The position numbers and the translations under genes are program-made. A stretch of DNA of 64,000 nucleotides from Plumapathes pennacea (lineage: Eukaryota > Cnidaria > Anthozoa > Antipatharia > Myriopathidae): assembly GCA_964036295.1 (NCBI GenBank), contig OZ038463.1, forward strand, positions 34,983,295 through 35,047,294, read 5' to 3'. Numbering within the stretch: the first letter of the stretch is position 1; each line of letters begins with the position of its first letter. Of this stretch, positions 46,701-57,200 are shown in pieces. The notes under the pieces are model-generated. The model had not been told where the DNA came from. It did no database searches and was given only the letters and a program-made list of their open reading frames with translations.

Positions 46701-49700
46701 TACATTCTTGAAGTGATCAAGTTACAAGCTATACGGGATACAATATATTTGTCACGGTGATTGTTCGGTTTCCACTGACTAACCTTTGTTGCTTGTCCTT
46801 TCTAAATAAGTATCTGAGTTTAACACAAAACGGCGTCTGAAGCTCCCGATTTGCTTTCAAGCACTGTTCCCTTTGCGGAGTTGTCTGTGTTACCCGCTTC
46901 TGTTCATGTCGCTTTTGGTCGGCATTCATGCGCTGTTGTCTTTGCGGAGTCTTCTCTTCGGCCCGCTTTTTCTCCTGAAGGTCCCGATTCGCTTTCAAGC
47001 GCTGTTCTTTTTGCGGAGTTGTCTGTGTTGCCCGCTTCTGTTCATGTCGCTTTTGGTCGGCATTCATGCGCTGTTGTCTTTGCGGAGTCTTCTCTTCGGT
47101 CCGCTTTTGCTCTTGAAGTGCCTGTTCGCTTCTCTTTTGAAGACGAGCTTCGCGAGACCGTTCTGTTTCAAGTTTTCTAGCTTTCAAATTCATTTTCGTG
47201 AACGCAGTTACGTACAATTGTTGCTTCGTTTAAATCTTTCTCAAAAACATGGCGGTGACGCTAGTCGATAATGATTACGTCATTGCCTTATTTGGACATT
47301 GCCTTAGGCACCTGGCCTAAAAAGGTCGCATCGCACAAACAAACAAACACACACACAAATACACGAACATTAGATTTCGAGATGGCGACGCGCTTGGAGT
47401 CTTCAGATGAGCCGACTATGCTGCATTAGCGTCGTAAATATTTCCCTCACTTCGTTCGGGGATTAGATAGACCTGATCAGGTCAGTCAAGTGTGCACATG
47501 CCTGCATTTAATTGGCTTATCAGTTGTCACATGACATGATTATATGGACAAACATCTGACAATCAACTCACAGACCAATATTAGTCTTGCTGCCTTTTGA
47601 GGTACCATAAATGTTCTAGTATTAAGCCCCCCCTCCTCTACAGGGCCAATTTTTAGAAAAAGCCAGCCCCTCTCTAAAAGCCCTCTCATTATATCATCCA
47701 GTTGACTCGGGTGGGTACCAAATTATTAGTACAGAAACAAGACAAATGGCATGCATTAGATGTTTGGTGATATATTTTTGAACTTTACATTCCCCACATC
47801 TAACTTCACAAAGTATTTTGTTGACCAAAGAATACAGTACCTCTTGTTGTCATATCTCATCTTTTTAAATAAGCCCTCACCCCTCTCCCCCAAAAAAACA
47901 AAAACAAAAGCAAAAACAAAAACAAAAACAAAAACAAAAAACAAAAACAAAAACAAAAAAAACAAAACAAAACAAAAAAAAACAAGAAAAGAAAAATTAT
48001 ACATGGTTGCACTGGAGAGGGGCAGAGAGGTTGGGTGTGGGGGGCAGGGAGAGGCGGTAGGATGGGTACCCCCATACAGGTGCAGCCACCCCAAAGTGTA
48101 TGATTTTGAGTGTTTTGGTCTGCAATAGGGTTCATACAGTATTGTGTATTTTTGGTCTCGGTTAGGGCATAGGTTTTATCTTTTTAGTGTGGGATACTAA
48201 AAGCTGTATTGACATCCATTCTGATCTGCATGCATGTAATAAACATGTGGTATAACATAACACATGTACTGTGAATTGATCAACATGCTTTAGAAATTAC
48301 ACAGTTTTGACAAAGTGATCACGGTAAGAGTCGTCTGGTTGCCGTTAAAACTTTTACGAACCCCCTCCCTTATTAATGATGTTAATCGAGTTTGGGTGAT
48401 TTCTGGAAACCCTGCCACTGATTTGATGAACATTGGATGGGGGAGGGAGGAATGCGTAAATAATCGTTGCAATCTTTCGAGTTGGGTTCTCTAAAAGACG
48501 CACGGATTCTTCTTTTGCAGCGCCGTCTCCAGCGCTGCCTTATGAAATTCTGGCCAGGGGACCAGAGGCTGTGAAAGCATTCAATCGAGCTCTGAATAAA
48601 GAGGAAGCCCGAGTGTCACGCATGCAGCTGGCCGTGATAGGTGACATTGGTGCTGGCAAGACGAGCCTCGTACGCGCCCTTAGTGGGGAGCAATTCGATG
48701 AAGAGCGTCACGAAACACATGGTATCGACAGATCCATGGTGGAGATGACAGAATTGGACTCTTCCTGGAATGTTGTTGACCTTAAGAACAATTCTCATGT
48801 CGACGAAATCCTCGCTGACAGGGTAAGCGAAGATATCAAAAGTTCCAACTTCCTAGACTCTTCGCGCCTGTCATCGCCGCAGGATACTACCCCATACACG
48901 CCTTCAGAGGGTACAACCGAGGTGTTCAATGATGTCGCTGCGCAGAATTTGAACCAATTTAACTTCAGCGGACCACAGGCTGAGGAAGTAGACCAAGGTA
49001 CTGGAGAACCGGCTAGTGACTATGCTCTAGGTTCTGAAAAAAAAGGAGAAGAGAATGAAATCTCTCGAATGATGCCTCTTGACAAAATTGTGCGAAATCT
49101 TAGTCTAGAGAACCCCAAGGAGAAAGATTTCCAGCTGTACCCCAAGATTAGCATTTGGGACTTTGCAGGCCATCCACTGTATGAGACCATGCATCACATC
49201 TTCCTGAACAGCCGTTCCTTCTATCTGGTTGTGTTCAGTTTGGTTAAGTTTAAGGACAACGAAAGTGGAACTTTGGAAACTTTGCGGTTTTGGCTCAACT
49301 CTGTCCGTGTGCATACTCCACGGTCAACACCAATGTTCCTGGTGGGGACTCATCGCGATCAGGTGCAGGATGAAGACGTCTCAAGAGCTGAGAAGGTGAC
49401 TCATGAAGCATTTGCCGAGGAATTTGGCCAACATCTTGTATCCAGTAAAGCCCGCGGGAACTGCTACCTCTTCGCTGTGGATAACTCGCGTGGAAGTGAA
49501 GACGACGGTGTGGTAACACTGAAACAAGCGATCAATAAAGAAGCAAAACACATGGAAAAGAAGCTGCCAATACGCTGGCTGCACTTTGAGGAGAAAATCC
49601 TTGGGCTCCAATCCACCGACACACCACGTTGCATGTCTAAAGAAAATGTCCGTACCAGTATGACGAGCGGCAAAACTGATCTTATGTCTGAAAGTGAGTT

Positions 49701-52700
49701 CGATAGCATGCTCCAGTTCTTCCACGACAGTGGTGTTGTCATATTACCAGGTGAAGTAAAAGTTGTGGAACAAATAGTTTTACGTGATTAGTTATTAGCT
49801 ATTTCGCGTCTTCATGAATCTAGGCCGAATACATGTCTTACACGGCCGTCTAGCACTCACTTATACATTCGTGTCGAATCCAAAACCGAAGCAAACCTAA
49901 ACCCAAAGCATTCACACGGTTGGACAGTCACTACCTATGGCTCCATACTATTTGTTGTTGACCAAGAATTCCTTGCATCATTCTTGCGAGCTGACTTGTG
50001 TTTGAAATTTGGAAAAGCAAATATATATATTTAAGGTGCCGGCACACTAGGGTTCATGTGGCAGAGACATATCTCAGGGACATGTAGGAGTGACAAAATT
50101 GGGTTCCGTACTTACGCAGGGTCGTGTAGCAGGGACATGTCGCAGGACATGTAGCAGCGACAAAATTGCGTTCCGTACTTACGCAGAGTCGAGAAGCAGC
50201 GACAAAATCGGGTTCCGTACCTACGTAGGATCATGCAGCAGGGACAGTAATGTTCAACCGTTTCTTCTTTCTTTAGAGGCTTTGTTTGGTCTATCTTCCC
50301 TGGATAATCTGAAGCCGCTTGTGGTGCTACATCCTCAGTACCTGGTGGATGTCATGACGCGTTTGCATGACATAGAGAACCAGATGCAAGAAAATAGACA
50401 ATTCCGTGATCAGTGGAACACCTTAAAGAAGGAAGGTCGGTGTTGTTATCGTGCTTAGATCGTTTAATGAGACGGGTAATTGTGAACATTACTGTGATTG
50501 TTCCTATTGTATTTTATTAAGATAGGGTAGATAGTACGTGCACCCTGATTGGTAAACGCTGACGAATCCACTCAACATAGCATGTGCGCGTCAGCTTGTG
50601 TCAAACTCGATTCTTTTTCTTGTTATGTTTTCTAAATTATTGTTTAGAGTACCTGTTAGGTGACCGCTGCTTATTTTCATGCTTATTTTTATTGTTAGGT
50701 TTGGCCACTGTCGAGCTGTTGGAGGTTGCCTGGAAGGACTTCGAGACTTCTGTTAAGGATCTTGTGGGAATTCTTCAAGCAGCTGGATTACTCTGCCCGG
50801 TACAAGTCCCATCTCCTGGAGCCCGTCTGGAGAAGTCACCTATCGAGTCAAATTCCATCCACTCAAACGTAGACAGCACTGATTCTAGTTCAGAAACCCC
50901 GTCGGTGCGCACGTTCGTGGTGCCATTCCATTTGGCAGAAAGAGACCTGCAGGGAAAATGGAAAAAGAACTGTCGAAAGAAGTGGAAGGAAATCTGCGCT
51001 GCAGACAAAGTTCTGATCTTCGACTTTCAGAACTTCCTTCCGCCAGCTCTGTTCAATTACCTCCTCGTCCGAGTAACAGAGGAAAGTGAAAGGACCCACG
51101 GCATGCAGCCAATCATGGCGCGCAATATGGGGATCTTCTCATTTGGCGACAAGTTCTTTCTTTTGTTGAAACGAGTTGGGAAGTACAACCAGGTTCAAGT
51201 GAACATCAGGTACATTTTCGTAAGTTATAAATTGGCAGTGACGCGAAGTTTGAATCGGGCCTTGTATGAGACTTCATACCTTTATCAGCTATTCGTAGCT
51301 GATTCTCTGGTCTAAAGTCATATTGAAGAATCGTTTGCGTGATACTTTTTTTGCGTGATTCCGCAAGTATTCTTCTCTGTTGCAGGCACAGGCACGGAGA
51401 GAACCTAAACGATGTTTTCACGGCACTGAATGCCATTATGACCGACATCTGTAAGCAGTATTTCAAATACCTGAAGATCACCCTTGGACCTCCGTGCCCC
51501 AACCCATCATGCCCTGGGGCCTCTGTGCAGGGGAAGGTCTTGGAACCAGTGTCATCCTCAGAGAGCGAAGAAGAAGAAGAAGAAGAATATAGCAGCCCGG
51601 TTAAGGGCGTTATGGATACAGATCAGCGACAGCATGTGATAAGCATTGATCCCCGTTGCCCTGGGAAACCGCTGTGGTGTAATAGCGACCCCTTGCACCA
51701 GTTTCAAGAAATCAAACAGTGGTTTTGCGATCAGGTATGGGCTTTTCTTCTTCTTCTTTTTTGTTTTGTTTTGTTTTGTTTGTTTTTTTCAGGTATGGGC
51801 TACTGTACATAATGATAATGGTTCGTCCGATTTAGACTAGAGATACAAGCTCTGAGACTCAAGAGGTGGATTGGCAATTTTCACATCATTCACTGGAAGT
51901 GGAAACGATGGCGTAGAATGAGTAACACATGCACTCTACCTTACCATGCCAAACCATCCAGTGCCATACCGTGGCACACCATAACATAGCGGGGGTGGAG
52001 GTGGGGGTGGGGGGGGGGGGGGGGGGGGGGCTTCCATCCAGTCCATTCCTCCATTCCATTCCATACCTGCCAATCCATACACCATATAACACAAAACACC
52101 GCACCGCACCGCACCGCACCCCACCCCACTTGCCACCTTATCGCAACACGCCACAACTACATACCAAAACACACACATTGGGTCGCATGATCAAACTTGT
52201 AAAACCATGTCGGCGAATTTTGCGACAAATGTTTTTTATCACTAACTGGGTATCTATAAATTATCAGAGAATAGCAGAAATCTACCAGCAAATTTAGAAA
52301 GGGTAACTGCAATACATGTACTGCTATCTAGAAGAGCCTAACAACGGGATTCCGTGTTGTAGATAAAATGTCAGGGCCTTGCTATTTCGTACTAACAACA
52401 CCTGAAGTCATTTTAAGTTGTTATTTTCTTCTACTGTAGGCTGTCGGTGTTCCCATAATTGCCAAAGAGAAGCAGTTGTGTGGTAAGCACGTGTGATGTG
52501 TGTGTGATGCGAAACTTTTTTTTTTCGTTTTGATAGTTTGTTTAAGTTGCATTTATTACAATCTATCACTTGAGTGTCTCCGAATGTCTACATCGGTCCC
52601 TGTTCATAATAGTGGTCACTGTGACTGTAGACCAGCACGCTACAAAAGAAAACCGTTGCGGCTTGCATCTTTAGCTGCAGGAACCTGCGGTGGAATAGCA

Positions 52701-53079
52701 GACCCGACCACTGACTTGTGTACTGTGGGACTCCCTCACACTTAAATCGCTAAATTAAATTAAACTTTATTCAACAGCAACAAGAACAGCCCAACCAGTG
52801 GAAGCATGTTGTCTTGTAGTGACTTCAGAAAAGATGAGTTGTGACTGGAAGAAAGTAGGAAGATGTCTAAAGGTCGGCGAGCACACAATCAAGAACATCC
52901 AAACTGATCACCATGGTAACCAGCAGGAACAAGCTTATCAACTCCTTGACAAATGGATGACAACGAATGGCCCAGAAGCTACTCGAAAGGCGCTGACCAA
53001 GGCACTGCTGGCTTCTAACCGACGCGATATTGTCGAGGACGTCAAGCAGCATTACGAGGATGAGCACGTGGAGGAGTAG
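42742..53079 (+). CDS. Zinc finger-ankyrin-ROC-COR-death domain protein, gene 1
   Basis: Exons in phase: 42742-43363, 48521-49750, 50277-50435, 50699-51209, 51386-51734, 52440-52482, 52778-53079; 1,071 aa if exon 1 splices straight to the second. Residues 17-73 hold two C2H2-like fingers (C18, C21, H34, H39; C50, C53, H66, H73). Residues 75-207 hold about four ankyrin repeats (IGFTPMHCAAFGGHKDCL, DGRTPVHIAAWKGNAECL). The ROC GTPase has a P-loop GDIGAGKTS (248-256), a HGID switch segment, an acidic insert of about 100 residues, WDFAGH (DxxG) and GTHRD. COR follows (LVVLHPQYLVDVMTRL, FVVPFHLAERDLQGKW). The last 95 residues are a death domain (DWKKVGRCLKV, EQAYQLLDKW). Ankyrin-ROC-COR-death is the DAPK1 core; here zinc fingers replace the kinase. 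Probably a cytosolic GTPase signalling scaffold; any apoptotic or immune role is inferred. Gene 2 has two extra linker exons that were not found here. Confidence 0.87.
43651..43742. repeat. ATA microsatellite, intron 1 of ROC-COR gene 1
   Basis: About 30 TAA/ATA units with a few C and G interruptions. Confidence 0.93.
46729..47193 (-). CDS. Small STPR-type (23-residue repeat) protein, antisense in an intron
   Basis: From the ATG at 47193 a 154-codon frame runs leftwards. After MNLKARKLETER it is built of 23-residue repeats at residues 13-35, 36-58, 59-81, 82-104 and a partial at 105-119. Consensus TPQ(R/K)(Q/E)QR(M/L)(N/K)A, then the basic run QKRHEQKR or LQEKKR. That length and the basic, Gln-rich character match the score-and-three peptide repeat (STPR) of FMBP-1-type DNA-binding proteins. 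At DNA level two 138-bp copies (six-fold 23) show recent expansion. The tail after residue 119 has no repeats and may be read-through past an unseen donor. It lies inside the first intron of ROC-COR gene 1 on the opposite strand. A Helitron- or transposon-associated fragment is the main alternative. Confidence 0.5.
   Translation of the reverse strand: MNLKARKLETERSREARLQKRSEQALQEQKRTEEKTPQRQQRMNADQKRHEQKRATQTTPQKEQRLKANRDLQEKKRAEEKTPQRQQRMNADQKRHEQKRVTQTTPQREQCLKANRELQTPFCVKLRYLFRKDKQQRLVSGNRTITVTNILYPV
47881..47985. repeat. AAAAAC low-complexity run
   Basis: Repeated AAAAC/AAAAAC units on the + strand in intron 1 of ROC-COR gene 1. The Lys-rich and Phe-rich frames over it are artefacts. Confidence 0.9.
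50060..50245. repeat. Imperfect tandem repeat between ROC and COR exons
   Basis: GACAAAATTGGGTTCCGTAC occurs with small changes starting at 50092, 50159 and 50201, separated by CAGGGACATGT-type units. It lies just upstream of the COR exon acceptor at 50276 and is intronic. Confidence 0.8.
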
Positions 53080-54237
53080 AATTCGTTTAATTGGTTCAAC
53101 CTCAAGTAAACTATTTAGAAATGCCATCAACCAGGAAAGTCGATAATAACCGTGGAGGCTATATTCGATGTAAGCTATGGGCCGGCCACATCAGACAGGA
53201 TTGATCTGAGATTGACCCAGTGTAAATGCTAGCCGAGCGTGAAGAGTCGACGTTTAAGTAAACAGCTTAACTTGTTGTTCCTTGTTTTTTCGACAACGTA
53301 AACTCGCGCCCAATACGATCTTGGTCTCGAGCTCAGACGGATCCTGCGAGAACTGACCATTAACTTGCTTGCTCTCAGCCAATCAGATTGCAGAAATGTT
53401 CATAGTCATGTGACAAGGTTTCTACTAAATTGCTGCGGCTGTTGTTGAAGACGAAAAGCAGCATTACGAGCATGACTTCCTGGAACACAACTGATGTTAA
53501 GACTTTAGTATAAGGGATAGAAAATATCTAGGTACGATAGAGAACTTCAATTATCCGTAGTTCTCATTTTGTGCTTTCATGTGTTGTGCGAGAAACTCGC
53601 CATTTCTTTCAACAACATTAAAAAAACTTATCCTCTGCTCATGCGCTTAGTGTCCCACCCAGGGGAGGGGGGGGGGGGGTAATTTTTAGCCGTCTCAGGG
53701 CATAGGACAACTTGATTCTTCTTCATTTTTTTTTTTTCTTCTGCTGATGTTTGTTTCTATTGAGTAATTTGCGACCAAGCTCTCCTTTCCCTCCCCTTCC
53801 TTTTGATAACGAATTTATACCCCCACGGATGTGTCCCCTAGCTGCCCATGGAATTGGACTTGGAAAACCTGGATTTGTCTTCTGGCTTTAATCTTCCAAA
53901 CTTTGTTCTTAGGCTTGTTCCCAGGTTCTCTTTCTTCTCCCGGTCCTATGGAAGAGGAAAGAGCCTGGGAATTAATCTCTCATGTCCAAAGATTGTCTCA
54001 GTGCACGTTAGTAAAACTGAAAAGTCAAATAAAAAGTACGCAAACAAACAAGTAGGTCGATTTATCAACGGAACTGTGCGAAGGTTGAAAGGAATACATT
54101 CAGCCGTTAGTTTTTAGGCTCTTGCCTAGTCCCTGGTCGCGTTTGTGGAACACTGGGAACGAGGTTGTCCGGGATTTCCCGGAAATGAAGTCCATCGCGC
54201 AGAATCGAATCCGTAGGCCAGTCAAGAAAACGGCGAA
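53080..54237. other. Spacer between the tandem ROC-COR genes
   Basis: 1.16 kb holding the 3' flank of gene 1 and the 5' flank of gene 2. It includes a G-run at about 53667-53680 and a transposon-like stretch at about 53905-54170 (TTGTTCCCAGGTTCTCTTTC at the left, CTGGGAACGAGG at the right) that ends about 70 bp before the gene 2 ATG. No gene seen. Confidence 0.5.
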
Positions 54238-57200
54238 ATGCCGTTCTCTGATAGAGATAGGCCTTGTGTCCGATATTCTCACAAAGTACTTTGCCATGAT
54301 TGCAATGACCGCCATTTTCCCGACTCTCAGAGTCTCGTCCAGCACTTGAAACACAGTTCAGCCCACAATGATGAGCGAGATTCTAATGAATGTTCGATTT
54401 GTCATCGGGGATTCTGTAACAAGAATTCTTTGATTCAGCATCTAGAGCAAAAGCCGAGCCATCGGCGCGACCTACACCTTGCGGCGTGTATTGGAAATGC
54501 TCAATTCGTTGTCGAGTTCATGCGGACACAGCACGCAGATCAGACGGGATGCTCTCACAAGTGCTGGAATAACGAGACCGGAAATCAAATCGGCTTCACG
54601 CCAATGCACTGCGCGGCGTTTGGAGGGCATAAAGACTGCCTGAAAGTGATGTTGAATTGGAAAGATGGTGACCCAAACGTCGAAGATCCAGGTGATGGCA
54701 GGACACCTGTTCATGTCGCAGCTTGGAAAGGACACGCGGATTGCTTGCAGATACTGCTTCATCATGGCGGAGATGCGGAGATGGTCGACTCTAAAGGGGA
54801 AACGGCGCTTTATTTGGCGACTCCAGCATGCAAGAGAGTGATAAAACGACATCTTGATTACGGTAAGATTGCTTTTTTGGCAGCACTAAGTAACTTAAAG
54901 TATACTCACAATTAAATCAGTTGAAGAGTCAATTGTGTCAAGAACAGTGAAACGTAGTATGACTTTATGCACATATCAATGTAAACCCCGAGGGGGTGGG
55001 GGTGGGGGTGGGGATTTGACCAAAAAGCAAAAATTCCATTCAATTAAATTTGTGGTAAAATATTCTATTTATTAAATATATCTAATAAGAATCACCAAGG
55101 GGCAGATTTTCTTTGACTAGATGACCTTTTAAATGGTAGATAAATGTTGATAAAAACTCAAATTGATGTCTAAAGTGAAGTGAGGGAAGACACTTGGTAA
55201 CTGCATCTGAAGATTGGACCCAGGCGCTTTCTGGTCAAAGACAAAATTGAAAACAGCACATTGTGCAACTTTTGGCTAATGACTTCACAAGTTTTATCAA
55301 CACTTACAGAGTTTATATCAGATGCCATCTATCAAGCTTTTTCTTTTTTTTTTTTTTTTGGTCACATACAGTTGTCCATTTGAATTCAACATGAAACAGT
55401 CAGATTTGTTGTTTTCTTTATTTTTCTTTTGTTACCTTGGATTTTGAAGGCAACAGAATCAGAATATAAAGAGGTTATTACACGGGAAGGAGTGCAATAC
55501 GGTGGAGTATTTTTACGAGTCGGTTTTATTTTTTTGAGCCTGCTTCAGGCGAGTAAAAATACAGCCGTATTGCACGACTTTTTGTGTAATAAATTGTTTA
55601 TTACACGACAAACGAAGCAGGGCAAACATTCTCGCCACGCACAAAATGGAACAAAAAATGACGCGTTTGTAAACTTTGCTTGCGAAAATTGATCACGTAA
55701 GCTAATAAACCAGTTGATCTGGTTCCTGACGAGTGCAATATGCTCCCATCTTTGCACTTGTTTTGGCCCGTATTTGCACTCGAAAATGTGAAGTCGTGTA
55801 ATAAAAATCATGATTCTTAATTGCCAGACTTTGAGATTTTTTTTAAAATTTTATAAAGCTAACTAAGGTGACATGATTTAATAGGTGTTGATCAATTCCA
55901 GGTGATAATTACCAGAACAGATCAATTCCCTACCCTAAACCCAACCATGATTTGACAAAACAAGAATAAACATACTTTACACTCTGCTTAATCAAAAATT
56001 CACAATTCTCAAGTCATTTCTAATTGGCTATATTTTCTTATTCACAGAGTTTTTGCGAAGAAGGACAAGCCGAATCTTTAAGCACCTTGTAGATAAATTC
56101 TCGGAGGACCATCTCCAGCAACCTGTGGTTCCACTTGGTCAGCAGGGTTTGCCTCATCCCACGGGTAAGTTAAACTTGATATGATTCCAGTTATATGACA
56201 TGTGTAGAAATGTGTGTTGGCTATGTTCAGGTTATACAGTATGAGTTGTGTAATTATTATGTTTGGTTTTGATATTATATGCAGTAGGTATTGCTAGACT
56301 TAACCAGTGCTCGAAATTAGTGGTCGTCCAGTTGTCCAGGATGACCAAAAGTTTGCTCGGACAAATGGTTTTTTTGCCAAATTGATAGTCTGGTCATCCA
56401 GGAGAAAACCCACCGGGAAAACTAATTCACGTTTCCAGGCAACTTAGACTTTTTCTTAATTTTGAGCACTATTACTTCAGGAAAGTATACATTTTTATGT
56501 ATTTTTCTCAGAGATAAATAATTGGAGGTTATGTAATTCTATATGTGTATGTACAATGTATGTATGTATATAAATTTGCAAACATTTAGAGCTCCACTAT
56601 CTTGAACTTGTCATGGTTACAATCTTGAACATCAAACTCCCTGCTACTGATGTATCTCGAACAGAATTTGATTTCCCTTGGAAATGAGCTTGGTTGAAAT
56701 ATAGCATTTCTGTTATCTTAAACTATCTTTTTGCTTCGATTCCTAGAGAAATTGAGACAGCAGGCTGTTCCACTCTGTACCTTGTTTTTTTTTTTTTTTT
56801 TTTTTTTTTTAGAAATTGAAAATCATGTGTTTATACTCCTTTTGTTTCATTTAACAATACTCTGCATCTTGTTTAAAATATTGACATAAACTATACTGTC
56901 AGATCCTGAGGGAGTTGGCATTCCCTATGAATATGACTACATGCCAGAAGTCTTCCTGGTACAATAAAATATTTAAATATTTAATGACACATTGGTAACT
57001 GTGTAGTCAGATTTATACTGCCAGATAATTGTGACAACAGGATGTTTGTATTACAGGGTTGATGAGACAACCCAGTGCAGAACTGGTTGAACACATGAAT
57101 TGCCTTTGCCTCAAAACAGAAGAAACAGGGACAAGCTCAGAGGTGGTTTTGAGTACAGCAGAACAAGGTTTGTTAAATATTGGTAACATTTTCAATGGTC

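Noticed and set aside
56902..56961. Possible extra exon in ROC-COR gene 2 (after GTCAG, encoding DPEGVGIPYEYDYMPEVFL)
   Set aside because: It starts in the right phase but its only donor (GTACAA) ends it in phase 0, which breaks the frame of the next exon.
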